64,000 nucleotides of DNA from Hyphodiscus hymeniophilus (GCA_016508695.1 VNKQ01000014.1:310001-374000), one strand, 5' to 3'. Numbered from the stretch's first letter, positions 24,647 through 35,677 are shown. Numbers and translations are program-made. The notes: generated by a model not told the origin, from the sequence alone.

Positions 24647-25435
24647 ATGCTAAACCTTAATTCAGTAATCCTGGTTACTCTCCTCTCGAACCTCCTCATC
24701 GCATCTGGCATGCCATCACCAACCCAACTTCCCATCCGAACCACACTACAAGACCTCCGATCAGCGTCAACCCAAAAGCCACTCAAACCAAAGATTCCTC
24801 TCCGAATCCTTCCCCTCGGAAACAGCATTACATGGGGGTATGGGTCCAGTAGCGGAAATGGATACCGCCAACCACTTCTCGAGCTCCTCACAAACGATGT
24901 CACATACATCGGCTCCGAACACTCCGGCAACATGACCAACAACGACAACGAAGGCCATCCCGGCGCCATCATCGATCAAATTGCACTCTACGCCGAACAA
25001 TCTTTGACGTTACGACCTAATATCATCCTGTTAATGGCGGGCACCAATGACATGGTCGGGAACTTCGATGTCGAAGAGGCACCGGGAAGACTCGGGGTAT
25101 TGATCGATCGCTGTGTGGCAGCGTGTCCGGATGCTGTGGTTTTGGTGGCGCAGTTGACGCCGTTTCTGGACCCACTATCGCAGATGAGGGCCGATGTCTT
25201 CAATGCTGCGATTCCGGGGTTAGTAAAACAGAGGGTGAATGAGGGGATGAAGATTCTCGCCGTGGATATGATGCAGTATGTTAAGTTGCAGTGGTTGATC
25301 GATGGCCTGCATCCGAATGATGATGGGTATGATGGGATGGCTAGAGCTTGGTATGATGGGTTGGAGAAGTCATCGAGTTTAGGGTGGATTCAGAAACCAT
25401 TGAGGGTGGAAGAAGAAGAAGTAGAGGAGTTATAG
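24647..25435 (+). CDS. Secreted SGNH esterase, carbohydrate esterase family 3-like
   Basis: Single-exon gene for 262 residues. An N-terminal signal peptide (LNSVILVTLLSNLLIASG) marks it as secreted. The SGNH blocks are all visible: LPLGNSITWG with the nucleophile at Ser60, NEGHPG with the oxyanion glycine, AGTND with Asn134, and the DGLHPND block with Asp219 and His222. The order and the GNGYR...IGSEHSG...GHPG pattern fit CE3 acetylxylan esterases, which remove acetyl groups from plant cell-wall xylan. Block I has Asn where many relatives have Asp (GNS for GDS); this does not remove a catalytic residue. The C-terminal acidic tail (EEEEVEEL) is unusual. Deacetylation of xylan is inferred from family only. 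Confidence 0.8.
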   Translation: MLNLNSVILVTLLSNLLIASGMPSPTQLPIRTTLQDLRSASTQKPLKPKIPLRILPLGNSITWGYGSSSGNGYRQPLLELLTNDVTYIGSEHSGNMTNNDNEGHPGAIIDQIALYAEQSLTLRPNIILLMAGTNDMVGNFDVEEAPGRLGVLIDRCVAACPDAVVLVAQLTPFLDPLSQMRADVFNAAIPGLVKQRVNEGMKILAVDMMQYVKLQWLIDGLHPNDDGYDGMARAWYDGLEKSSSLGWIQKPLRVEEEEVEEL

Positions 25436-25926
25436 TCAGAGATGAAAGACTGGAGTGGAGGTGCACGCGAGCAGCACGATTCGGTTGCTGTCGGTGATCG
25501 GATTGTGCAAGCGTGGGATACATCAACACTCATGAATCACTGCTCAGCGTAGAGAGTGCTGAGACATGAGCATAGCTTAGCTTGGCAAAACAAAGGTTTT
25601 ACTTTAATTTACGAGGTTTTGCTTTAATTTACGAGGCCCCCCCCCTCCCCCTAACCCACTATTTCCTGAAATGTTCGTAGCATCCAAGCCTTGACCTGCT
25701 TCTCTCATGCCTGGTAGCGGCCTAGTATTAATGAAAGAGAAGAGAATAAATGAAGGAAGGAGAGTTTGTGTGAGAGTTTGCACTACTTTATTTTTAAATA
25801 CTGTACATCGCTTCAATTGTCCCTGATTTCACTGCTTCAGCCTCGGCATGAATCTTCAGACTCCTGCCACTTAGCATTCCTTCCTTGACCGTGCTTGCGA
25901 TCGAGCAAGCTATCTTATTGAGATGA
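25436..25926. other. Intergenic region with short tandem duplication
   Basis: No supported gene. Holds a roughly 19-bp imperfect tandem duplication (CTTTAATTTACGAGG twice, about 25599-25637) followed by a run of cytosines. Confidence 0.55.
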
Positions 25927-26169
25927 TCAATGCACATGGAGAAAGTCCTGGAGCAACTTTGAAAATACTTTGTCTTCTACACCAGTATGATGAAAAGTGC
26001 CTACGGTGGCCAGCAAATACACTGCTGCAGTTCCCAATGTAGTAATGACCACGAGCTGCACGAGGCTGAAGTTCGTCGCGACATAGTCCCATCCTATTAT
26101 AAGAGTAATTCATGTCGCCGCGTAGCACATTATGGTGCCAAATCAGGCACTTCCCACCTCCACGACCAT
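25927..26169 (-). CDS. Possible 61-residue single-helix membrane protein
   Basis: Not recognised as a known family. A minus-strand open frame (26093 to 25927) encodes a hydrophobic helix (LVQLVVITTLGTAAVYLLAT) flanked by polar ends and closing in LLQDFLHVH. An acceptor (TAATAG) at 26094 and a donor at 26150 define a 57-bp intron. A 19-nt first exon (26169 to 26151) starting ATGGTCGTG joins it in frame, giving exactly 62 codons with stop. The plus-strand reading of this DNA is Cys/His-rich and looks like the antisense of a hydrophobic coding exon. The tiny first exon makes the model uncertain. If real, it faces GPI2 across a short shared promoter. Size and topology would suit a small organelle membrane subunit, but no function is claimed. 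Confidence 0.4.
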
Positions 26170-26331
26170 AACAGGCCCTCTGCCTCCTCTCACACGAAGC
26201 ACGACGCTCCCCCCACCGTCAGATCTCTCGCGACCGATCGCTCTCTTCTCACTCCAGAAGATGCCATCTATCAAGGATCACCCCCTCGGAAGCAGTCTGA
26301 TACTGTCAAGAAGCTACAGAAAGAGCTGCGT

Positions 26332-27631
26332 ATGACGAATAGCGGCAATAGCGATGTTCTGAGTCTGCCAGGGCGGGGCAGAAATAAGGTCCGAAGCGGT
26401 AGCAGGAGGAGGAAGGGCACATGGAAGAAGCTGTTATGGGTGAAACAATCCTGTAAGCAGGAATTAAGTCTTTGAAGGGCAAGTGCTGATGAAACTAGAC
26501 CCAGATAACTACACCGACCAAGAAACCTTCCTCGGAGACCTCCAGCGCAATCCTCGCCTCCAGCCCTACGATTTCTGGCCCCTCGTCGCAGACTCCACAG
26601 TCATAGTCCAGCATGTTTGCTCCGTCATAGTGTTCATCGTCTGCTTTGTCGGCATCTTGCAAAAGCAAGTGTCGCCTGGCGCTGTCGTGGGTTGGGGAAG
26701 TATATCGACATTCCTCGGATGGGTTCTATGGGATTCATGGGTTGGACAAGAAGAAGCAAACAAGCCTGCTACTCCACGGCTTCCCCATGACCCCTCGATG
26801 GTATCAGCCGCGAGTTCTGTATCAAACCTCGCAATCCCAGGCCCCTCGAACCTCAGTCTATCAGCACGGCACTCGCACTCAGCATCGGCATCCTCCATAC
26901 ACTCCACCCTCTCGACCGTCACATCATCCCAAGCCACTACCCCGAAACTCCTTCCCAACTTCCCATCCCCAAATCACTCCCCACACTTCAGTCACAGGAC
27001 CTCACTTCGTCTCGGTACAGCCAAATCAGCTCTTCTCATCTATTTCACCCTTCTCGGTCTATCACCAATCCTGAAATCCTTAACTCTATCGACATCCTCC
27101 GACAGTATCTGGGCAATGTCTTTCATGCTCTTCGCAATCAACATCTTCTTCTTCGATTATGGATCTCCAGCTCCAAGCTCGAGTATCAATTCCACGAACA
27201 AGAACATACCTGCAAGTCTCAGCACGAATGCTGCCTTGATGGCTTCTACTGTCCTCGCTTCTCGGCTCCCGAGTACGGGAGAAGTCTTCTCCCTAACCCT
27301 TTTCAGCATCGAAGTCTTCGGTCTATTTCCCGTGTTTCGTCGGTACGCACGCCAGCAATCGTGGCGTGGGCACGTCACACTTACGACGCTACTGGTCGTG
27401 GGGGCTGGCGGTGGAGTTGGGCTGATACTGGGGCGTGGTGGGGATGGAAAGGGAATACTGAGTTTCCCATGGAAGAGCGGTATAATAGGTGTGGTGATTG
27501 GAGTTCTGGCTACGGGTCTTGCGATGGGGGGTTGCAGCTGGTGGTTGATTGGTTTGCAGAAGTATAAGAATGAGATTCACGGGCCTTGGGATCCCGCTAG
27601 GCCTATCATCCGCCGATGGGATAACTTCTAG
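26332..27631 (+). CDS. GPI2: GPI2/PIG-C, subunit of GPI-GlcNAc transferase
   Basis: Multi-spanning ER membrane subunit of the complex that transfers GlcNAc from UDP-GlcNAc to phosphatidylinositol, the first step of GPI-anchor synthesis. The family opening WKKLLWVKQ-YPDNYTD is created by splicing a 46-bp intron (26453-26498, GTAAGC...ACTAG), and LQPYDFWPLVADSTVIVQH follows. Several hydrophobic helices come next, separated by a Ser-rich loop (about 60 residues, fungal-type insertion). Typical PIG-C late elements are FFFDYG, SLTLFSIEVFGLFP and the C-terminal GPWDPARPI. The start is uncertain: the ATG at 26332 gives 417 residues, while the same frame stays open to an ATG at 25987, which would overlap the small antisense gene and give 532. 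I prefer the shorter form. The ER role matches the GPI-type protease encoded next door only by coincidence. Confidence 0.85.
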
Positions 27632-28185
27632 CTGTCTAAATCTAATAAATGCACTTTTTTTTTGCTGATGGCGCTGTGCCAACCTACGCTACCGTCCTTT
27701 GTTTTTCTTGGAGGCATGTTTACAGATGGCCAAACAGTGAGTATGTGATCCCTGTTGAAACAATCTGTCCGGAGCGTCCAGTTGAGGACCTGGTGTGACA
27801 CGCAGTTTATCGGCGGTCGGTAGCTATCTTGGTTTTGGACTAATTCGAGCCGCTGCGATGAAAACGAAATATGCGACCGGAAGAACAAGCTGATATCGTT
27901 CAATGTCGGTAAGTTGCCAACACCAAACAGGCTTGCACTTGCAGTTGCGGCTATTTTGAAAAATCATTGATAGAGAAAATTGTAAAGGGACTCGTCTTTC
28001 TCCACTGCTTTCCCTTGTTAGTTGCGAACTCGCCTCAAAGTCGAGTGGGTTCCTGAATTGATAAATTTCTACAGCTTCTGACAGCTTATATGTTTTTTTG
28101 TATGAGACAACTTATTGCAGTATATGTTTCCGGGGTATCATGCAATATCCAATTTTCAAATCCGCGTTTACATCTCAGCGTATTT
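27632..28185. other. Convergent intergenic region
   Basis: 3' flanks of GPI2 and the aspartic protease. No gene seen; short T-runs near 27654-27663 and 28091-28098. Confidence 0.6.
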
Positions 28186-29826
28186 TCAAGCAAGAAACCA
28201 ACCACCTCCCAAAACGGCAAACACACCGGAGAGACCAAAGACTGCCAAAGCCGTCACGTCGAAGGCGGGGACCGATCCTACGGCTGCGCTCTTGCTGGTT
28301 GAAGAAGAAGAGGACCCAGAAGAGGACCCCGAAGCCCCAGACGCTGTGGGTTTCCCAGTGATTGAGGAGGTGGCACTATGACCACCTCCAACAGGTAGAC
28401 CACCCGTTGCAGTCTCAGTAACCGCCACACTGCTCGCAACGCCACTCACGTTGGGAATCGCGGTCGCGTCTGCTGTGAAATCAATAATGCTACTAGTCGT
28501 GGAGTTGAAGTTTGTCTGCGCGATCGCAATCACGTTGTTCTTCAAGTCGTAAACGACGTACGCGGATCGAAGGAAAGTGTCGCCAAGGATGTATGGCTCT
28601 TCTGCTTGGCCGTTGATTCCCAAACCGCAAGTGTTGGAGAATGGAAGGTCTGGAGATGCAGAGCCGTCGACGGAGAATAGACCATCTAGCGAGAACACCA
28701 TCTCGTCAATGGGGATCTGAATACTGACGCCGTCGGAGCCTCCAAATCCGAAGTTGAAAGTTGTCTTGGGAGAGTTCGTGGAGACGCCACAGTCAACGAA
28801 CACAAGTCCACTATTCTGGGTATCGTCTACCGCGTTGAGCTTCTCGTAAATGAGGTCAGCGAGAGGTTGAGGAACGTAAGTGAGCGTGGTTCCGGAGTCA
28901 AGAATAACTGGCGCATCGTATGCGCCTTGTGTAAGGCTTGTGGTGTTTCCAGCTTGACCAGTCATAGAAAATGAGGTCAATGCTACAGTGAACTCGGAAT
29001 AGACACTAGTGCCATTACCAAGGGGACTCGGTACGATAGGCATCTCCAAGAGGTCCCCATGAAATTTATCCGAGTCCATTCCACCAAAAATTATAGAGCC
29101 TGTGGAAGCCTGGAGATCATTGAGGTAAAGACTGTACGCCTTTGTGCTGATCAAGCCCTGGCTAACCATGGAATCGATAATACTCGGATATATAAATGGA
29201 TCTTGCTCGTCTTCCGCATCGTCGGAAGCTTCATTTGTATCGTAACCGATTCCCAGTAGGCCTTGGAAGAGAGTTGCATTGTATGCAAGGCCCATTTCCA
29301 GCGTCTTGACAGTGACCCCTCCGATTGCCAAATTATCTGTAATGTAGTCACCTTCGGCCCCTGATCCATCGCCGTATTGAATATAGAAGCCGTCCTGGAG
29401 AACGTCTTTGAAGGTAGAGCTTTTTGAAGGGTCAACTGCGGAGAGATATTAGATAAGTGATCTGCAGACAGAAAGAGTGATCAAAGACTTACATGTACTA
29501 TCACAGCCGTCCTCTGCTTGCGACTGGATAGTGACATCGGTACACGCATCTGCGGAAACATCCAACACCCAGACATCACTGCTGCCAGTGTCGATTGCTA
29601 GTATCTGCTGCTGTCCAGGAGTCCCCACCTTCACAGTAGCCATGTAACTTCCTCCTGTGGCATTGTTGACCAAGGATTCCGTAACGGAGGCGCGTGGCGA
29701 AAGATTTCTTCGCAGAAGCTTTGGAATTCCCGGTGGGGCTTTGGCGATGTCCATAGTGAAGGCGGCGAGCGATTGGGAGCTCATGGCTGCGACGGAAAGG
29801 ATGGCAGATGCTGTAGAGGACTTCAT
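28186..29826 (-). CDS. Pepsin-family aspartic protease, GPI-anchored (yapsin/OpsB-like)
   Basis: Exon 1 (29826-29493) and exon 2 (29435-28186) join over a 57-bp intron (GTAAGT...CCGCAG) to 527 residues. A signal peptide and propeptide region (ending near LLRRNLSPR, a likely dibasic processing site) precede the pepsin domain. The two catalytic motifs are DTGSSD (Asp79) and DSGTT (Asp291), and the flap tyrosine lies in IQYGDGSGAEG. After the protease domain comes a Ser/Thr/Gly-rich linker and a C-terminal hydrophobic tail (VTALAVFGLSGVFAVLGG), the arrangement of a GPI-attachment signal. Yapsin-type enzymes process surface and secreted proteins at the plasma membrane or cell wall. The start Met was chosen because the signal sequence begins there; an upstream Met at 29904 would add 26 non-hydrophobic residues. 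Confidence 0.9.
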
Positions 29827-30388
29827 GATGGCGGTATTGTATTGCTGAAGGGAAGGTATCCAAAGATGGGACGATATGTGGGGTGTATATCTTGCAAGTT
29901 GCAAGCACCTGTGAGAACTGCCTAGAAAAGGGTTCCAACAAGAACAAAGGGACCAAGCAGGATATATACACAGCCAATTCGTTGTATCAGAGCATGAAAT
30001 AGAAGAAGAGAGAGAAGAAGGGAGTCACAACTTATGTACAAACGAGCGTGAACCAACGCAGGCAACCTCGGCCACTCTTGTTGATTGGGTGCAGGTCAAC
30101 TCCGGTGGTCATGATGAGAAGTGCCAAGCAAGAGGCAAGCCCGGATCTCTTATGCGTTGTAGAGTAACATTTCCCGAGGGTTGTCTATTCAATTGTAAAT
30201 GCTCAAACCCTAGTCCAGGCTCCAAGACGTGAGATCGTCACCAGAAAGAGCCTTATTTGTTGCCCCTCAGACAAAAGATCGCGAGGCTGAACCATGCGCC
30301 TCTGTCAAGACCTGCCACCCTCAGCCTTCTTCTGATCCAGTAGAACCAACCGGACTTCATATTCCAAAGTTTCTTTATGAAGAAATCC
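29827..30388. other. Intergenic region
   Basis: Promoter side of the aspartic protease and 3' flank of the phosphatase. No gene seen; a purine-rich stretch at about 29999-30022. Confidence 0.6.
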
Positions 30389-30932
30389 TCAATCCTTGAC
30401 ATCCGGGAATACATCCTTCAAGAAGTTCTTCGAGAACCTCATGTTCTGCTCGAAAGCAATCTCAAAGCCATCCCTCCCTCCATAGTAAGGATCTTCGATC
30501 TCTTCAGCTTTCTTCTCCCCAGCATACACTCCAAACAGCATAACCTTGGCCTTACCACCAACCCTTTGCTAGATTCTCTGAAGATCTCGAAGGTTATCCC
30601 GATCCATAGCGAAGATATAATCAAACTTCTGGAAGTCTGACTTATGGATCTAAGCCCATAATCAGTAACCATCTTTACATAAAAGTCAGAAGCTTCACCT
30701 TTCTGGCTGCATGCTCATAGTCTACGATACCGTTATGCTCGAGAGTAGACATGGTCCTTGAGTCTGGAGATGATCCTGTGTGATATGCGCCGGTTCCACA
30801 GGAATCAACCTCGCTGATTAGGGATTGATAAGGAGGCTTGGAGATGATGGATCGGAAGATGCCCTCTGCCATCGTACTTCGACAGATATTTCCGAGGCAG
30901 GCGAACAGGATTGAGATTGGTTCTGAAGCCAT
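30389..30932 (-). CDS. Low-molecular-weight protein tyrosine phosphatase with in-frame stop
   Basis: Exon 1 (30932-30699) and exon 2 (30640-30389), joined over a 58-bp intron (GTGAAG...ATAAG), give 162 codons, the exact usual length of this cytosolic phosphatase. The P-loop is CLGNICRS (Cys12, Arg18), then FDYIFAMDRDNLRDL, and the general-acid loop is EDPYYGG (Asp about 128). Codon 102 is TAG (30571-30569) between LQRI and QRVGGKAKVMLFG, where relatives carry an ordinary residue. The sequence on both sides is otherwise intact and in frame, and no donor upstream of the stop would remove it without deleting conserved sequence. The stop removes the catalytic aspartate. This is therefore a recent pseudogene, an allele or a base-call error. 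A change from a lysine codon (AAG to TAG) would not be a RIP-type mutation. Confidence 0.8.
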
Positions 30933-31506
30933 GATCGACTGCGCTCGTCACGAGACTGCGATTGATGTGCGTTTGGGGAGGTTTGCCAGGGCGATATAAT
31001 ATTATACGGTGGCCGACAAAGCGCTGAAGTATATCCCCTGAAGATCCTTTCGATTTTCCATGGTTGAAATCTTGACCTCAGTTGACAGCAAGCTCCTAAT
31101 CGCTCAGACACTTTGAGTGATTTGAGAACTAAGAAAGCGCCTTGGGATATCCTCAACATTCAGGGTCGAGCAAACTACCGTGAATACGTTAGAGTCATAT
31201 CGTCTGAACGCCGTGAGTCGTCAGGGTCTTTCATGTGATCTCATGCGGTACCTGTTTTCAGAGTTCCAATTCCATTTCAAGGCATAAGGAGGCAGTCGCT
31301 CTTGGCAAAGATTGTATTTCTTCAAGGGGTCCAAGTACTTTCGCACTTGCTGGCTGTACTGAATTCATTTGTTTCTTCTCGGGACAATTGTCCGTGCATA
31401 TCGTGCCAACGGTAGTATTCGAATAAAAACGTCAACACTTGGCTACACATATTTAACGTAAAATAGATCCAATATATAACAAGTTTGAATATATTCTGAA
31501 TCTCTA
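30933..31506. other. Intergenic region
   Basis: Upstream of the phosphatase and 3' flank of gamma-glutamyltranspeptidase. No supported gene. Confidence 0.6.
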
Positions 31507-33490
31507 TCAACCTGGATACGCAGCTCCATCGCCCCTAGGATCACTACCAGCCGAGAACACCGTAATTCCATTCTCCACATGACTCCGAATCAACTGACCT
31601 CTCCCAAACACACCTCTCCCATAACCAGTAACAAGCTCAGTCTGATGACCCATCTGCCTCAGTGTCTTAGCAACCTCCTCACTAATACCCTCCTCCAAAA
31701 ACACTTTTCGGCCATACCCATCACCTGGGATTCCTTCTGCACCAATACAGAACCTCGGAGCATCCAAAGCGGCTTGGGGATTATGCTTGAATGCTAACAT
31801 ATTGAGAAGGACTTGCACGTGGCCTTGAGGTTGCATGAAGCCGCCCATGACGCCGTACACGGAGTGCAGACTATCGTCGTGGACGTTTGTGATCATCGCC
31901 GGAATGATGGTGTGGTATGGTCTCTTACCGGGAGCAATAACATTTGGATGGCCAGGCTCGAGCCTGAAATTACCTCCCCGATTCTGGAGAACGAACCCAC
32001 AGCCTTGGGGAATGATGGCTGAGCCAAAACCGTGGAAGTTGGAGTTGATGAATGATATGGCGTTCCCCTCTTTATCTGTACAGGCAAAGTAAACAGTATC
32101 GCTGTGGTTGTGAGCTGGGCTCCCGTGGTCGTAGATATCAGGATTGGCTTTCTTGGGGTCAAAGAGTTTTGCCCGCTCGGTGAGGTATTTCTTTGATATC
32201 ATTTCGGCGGCTGGGACTTTGGAGATGTTGGGATCAGCGACAAACCAGCTTGCATCTGCGAATGCGATGCGTAGAGACTCGATTAGGGCGTGAAGGTAAT
32301 CAACAGAGTTGTGGTCATTTTCAGTGAACTTGGGTACTTTGCCAGTTTCTTCGAGAGCCTCAAATATCCCAAGGGCCATGAGAGCCACAATTCCTTGGCC
32401 GTTTGGAGGATGCTCCCAAACCCTGACACCGTGGCTGTCTTCGTTTGATCCTTGGCCCGACATGCCATCGACGTACTTTTCTCTCGTTTCGGTGTATCCT
32501 TGTCCTTTGAACACCGAAGAAATAGCATCGACAGCCTCGCTGCCAAGATCCATATGTTTCGTTAAATCTTCCAAGTCGAGACGTCCACCTCGGTCTTTGG
32601 TCACTTTGACGATTGCTTCAGCGATTCTTCCAGTGTAAAACCCTTCCTTACCCTCCGTTGCTAATGCTCGGAAGGTGGCGGCAAGGTTCTTATTTTGGAA
32701 GACTTCTCCTGGCCGTGGCCCCCGATATCCACCGGGTACTTTTGGATCCTGCAAAAGCATTTCGGCATAATTTGGGGATGCATCTTTCAAGATCTGCTCA
32801 CCCTTTCTCCACTATGTGTAATATTAGCCACATTCAAAATCACGGGGAGATACGTACCATTGTTGACGATAGCTCAGAGACAGGGAATCCTCTTTCCCCG
32901 AGCTCAATAGCAGGTGTTAAGACCTCTAATAATGAGAGTTTGCCACTGCCAAATCTTTCAACTGTATCAGCCCATCCAGCAGCTGCACCGGGTACGGTAA
33001 CTGCATGAACATGGTCTAGAGGGATATCTGCCTTTTCTCCGTCCTTCAATCCGAGATCTTTACGCACATTATCCAGCGTACAATCCATTGCTGCTCTACC
33101 TGAGCCATTCATAGCTTCAACCTTTTTTGTCTTGGCATTGTAGAAGAGACAAAACATATCTCCGCCAATACCGGTTGAGGTAGGTTCTGTCAAATTCAAG
33201 CCCGCCGCTACTCAACATTAGATTTAAGAGATCAATATCGATGTGGCACATACCAACAGCTACAGCTGCATCCTGAAATGAAATCATTTGTCAATAGGTA
33301 CTTTGAAAAGTGGGGGAAAACTCACAGCAGCATTCCCGCCCATGTCCAGTACCTTCAGACCACATCTTGCAGCCAGAGGTTGCGTGCAAGCAATGATACC
33401 CTCAGTGCTATGGACAACACTTCTCCTGCTTGGGAAAGATTGGAACTCTGGATCCGTTGCCGGATATATCGAATTGAGATTCAAAGGCAT
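31507..33490 (-). CDS. Gamma-glutamyltranspeptidase
   Basis: N-terminal-nucleophile hydrolase that cleaves or transfers the gamma-glutamyl group of glutathione and its conjugates. Four exons: 33490-33326, 33272-33254 (only 19 nt), 33207-32858 and 32811-31507; introns are 53, 46 and 46 bp and the product is 612 residues. Family marks are GGNAADAAVA (rebuilt across the mini-exon), STGIGGDMF, PGAAAGW, HSVDYLHALIESLRIAFAD, the autoprocessing nucleophile Thr in HSDTVYF (about residue 417), INSNFHGFGS, PGKRPYHTIIPAM and GGFMQPQGHVQVL. No signal peptide or N-terminal anchor is visible, unlike classical secreted or vacuolar GGTs, so this looks like the bacterial-like, cytosolic subtype found in many fungi. 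It is divergent from the MRF1 gene. Confidence 0.9.
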
Positions 33491-33934
33491 CTTTAGTGTG
33501 TATATCTGTGATGAATCATAAGTGGGTGACCCTGACTCCTTCGAGCTATTAATGCAGACATACCAGAATATAAAACAATGTAACGAGGGCAGAAGTGAGT
33601 GTGAATCGCAAATAGAGAAGAAAGAAAGAATGTACCTGAGTTCGGATTTCTTTCTGTCGTTTTATCTCATCAGTTGGCCGTCATAGAGTCGCCGCGGCGA
33701 CCAATACGGCAGAATGTCACGGACACTTGCTCATATTGGGAAGGTTGATTCATTTACCCCCCTTTTATTTGCCGAGCATCTCCGTCCGCGAGAAACCGTT
33801 TCAAGATGTGACCTTTAGCAAAACAACGTCTGATTCTATCAACGCCCCATATCCGGCTGCATAAGGCGGTCTGAACGTGCGGTCTGAAAGTCTTTGGAGC
33901 AAGCTCGAGGAAACTCAGCCAATATCATTCTACT
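33491..33934. promoter_or_regulatory. Divergent promoter region, GGT / MRF1
   Basis: 444 bp between two divergent start codons, with no open frame of note. Presumed shared promoter by position only. Confidence 0.45.
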
Positions 33935-35254
33935 ATGTTCGGGGCTCCTTGGATATGTCGACAATGTATAAATACAGCTCTCAAGCCTGGCAGACGGCGC
34001 CTGATTCGATTCTCATCCACAAGTAAGCTTCCGATGGCTATTCCCTATTACAAGTGCTCACACATTACAGATCTCTCCGTCTCCCCAGCTCTGCTCGCGC
34101 GAGCCCGCAACATGGCTGTAGAACACGATCGACTGAGTGCTGAAACCACCGAGTCCTTCGACGTGAAAATCGCGAAACGAATAGGTGAATTGAAGAACGT
34201 TGCAACAGCATTAAAGGATTGGGAAGATACAAAGGACTCGCTATCCGAGCTTAACGCGCTGCTAGCAGACAAATCCACGGATGAAGAACTCCGCGAGCTG
34301 GCTGTTGAGGATCTGGAGAGCACGACGCATGAGTTGAATATATTGTCCAAAAATCTGGCTACTGCATTGACACCCAAACATCCATTCGATAGCATGCCTT
34401 GTTTACTGGAAATCCGACCTGGTGCTGGAGGTGGGGAGGCTGCACTTTTTGCCGGCGATCTGCTGAGGATGTACAGAGCTTATTGCTCGCGAAAGAACTT
34501 CAAAGCTTCGTTACTGAAATACGATACGGGAGATGGAGAGTCAGATGCTAGTGGTGAACCACCTCTTCAGGAAGCAGTTCTCGAAATCGAAAGCCAAGGC
34601 GCATACGGGAAATTACGAAGTGAAGCTGGAGTCCACCGAGTCCAACGCGTACCGGCCACGGAGAGCAAGGGTCGAACACATACAAGTGCTGTGAGCGTGC
34701 TGGTACTGCCCAGTTTACCTGCATCAGAAGGTGATGGCCAGGAAATATGGGAAGCGGACCTCAATGATCCCAATAGCGATTACTATGTCAGTGCGGCAGA
34801 TGTGCGCACTGATGTCATGAGAGCGAGAGGAGCTGGGGGCCAGCATGTCAATACCACCGATTCGGCCATTCGATTGACACATATTCCCACGAATACGGTG
34901 GTTAGTATGCAGGACTCGAGATCGCAACACAAAAATCGGGCTGCCGCATGGCGGATATTGAGATCGAAGCTGGCACAAGCAAGGAGAGAAGCTAGGGAAG
35001 AGGAAGTGGTGAACCTGAGAAGGAGTGTAATAGGAGTTGCGAGGATGGGAAGAGGGGACAAGGTCAGGACATACAACTGGGGCCAGCAAAGAGTCACGGA
35101 TCACAGAAGTGGAGTGAGTGTTCACAATCTTGATGATGTTATGGAAGGCGGAGAGGATCTAGACAAGATCATCGATAGTGTCAGATCTTGGCTAGAAGAG
35201 CAGGAGATCAGAGGTATGCTGGCAGAGGAAGAAGCAGCCAATGTAAGGAAATAG
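33935..35254 (+). CDS. MRF1: Mitochondrial peptide chain release factor 1
   Basis: Terminates mitochondrial translation at UAA/UAG. The protein begins with a basic, Arg-rich leader (CRQCINTALKPGRRRLIRFSS) typical of mitochondrial import, then the coiled N-terminal domain. The class I core follows: EIRPGAGGGEAALFAGDL, the codon-reading loop PATESKGRTHTS, and the peptidyl-tRNA hydrolysis motif GAGGQHVN with its GGQ, then SRSQHKN and DHRSG. The frame is open from 33935 to 35254 (439 residues). However, GTAAGC at 34023 and ATTACAG ending at 34070 bound a 48-bp in-frame segment that is almost certainly an intron. Splicing gives 423 residues and joins FSST directly to NLSVSPALLARA. Divergent from gamma-glutamyltranspeptidase. 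Confidence 0.92.
   Translation: MFGAPWICRQCINTALKPGRRRLIRFSSTSKLPMAIPYYKCSHITDLSVSPALLARARNMAVEHDRLSAETTESFDVKIAKRIGELKNVATALKDWEDTKDSLSELNALLADKSTDEELRELAVEDLESTTHELNILSKNLATALTPKHPFDSMPCLLEIRPGAGGGEAALFAGDLLRMYRAYCSRKNFKASLLKYDTGDGESDASGEPPLQEAVLEIESQGAYGKLRSEAGVHRVQRVPATESKGRTHTSAVSVLVLPSLPASEGDGQEIWEADLNDPNSDYYVSAADVRTDVMRARGAGGQHVNTTDSAIRLTHIPTNTVVSMQDSRSQHKNRAAAWRILRSKLAQARREAREEEVVNLRRSVIGVARMGRGDKVRTYNWGQQRVTDHRSGVSVHNLDDVMEGGEDLDKIIDSVRSWLEEQEIRGMLAEEEAANVRK
34023..34070 (+). other. Cryptic in-frame 48-bp intron in MRF1
   Basis: Perfect GT-AG ends (GTAAGC and ATTACAG), a length that is a multiple of three, no stop inside, and position between the import leader and the conserved domain. 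Removal gives a smoother family-like N-terminus. Seen by eye; RNA reads would decide. Confidence 0.6.
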
Positions 35255-35677
35255 AGACATGGTTCACTCAAGCAAATGCATCTCGATGCATTGAATGATG
35301 CTGCATCTATGAAGGGGATGAAGTCACCTGCTCTTGTCGAGGCCAAATCGAGCCGCCCAGATTTCAGAATCACCCAAGATTCACACATCCCACTGTCCCA
35401 ACCAAGATCCGCCAAAGCTGTAGCATACTGCAACATTCATCAAATGGCTATCAGACCAAGCGATTCGGCCATCTATCACGTGTCGCTTTCTTCATGGGCC
35501 CTCTTCATGGGCCTCATTTCAGCCGTAGCGGATAAATGAGGCACCGTTACACGAGTTGAGCACAAGCTGTCGCAAAAAATTCTGAAGGATTCCACCTGAG
35601 CTATGAAGTGTATTAGCTAAGTCACTTTTTGCCTTCAACAGCTTTAGCAGTTCACAGCTCTTCTTTAAGACATCAAT
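35255..35677. other. Intergenic region
   Basis: Contains the 3' end of MRF1 and the promoter of the UstYa-like gene. The open frame at 35276-35539 shows no domain and is not supported. Confidence 0.55.

Noticed and set aside
25599..25637. Short tandem duplication near the CE3 gene
   Set aside because: Only two imperfect copies with no further structure; likely slippage.
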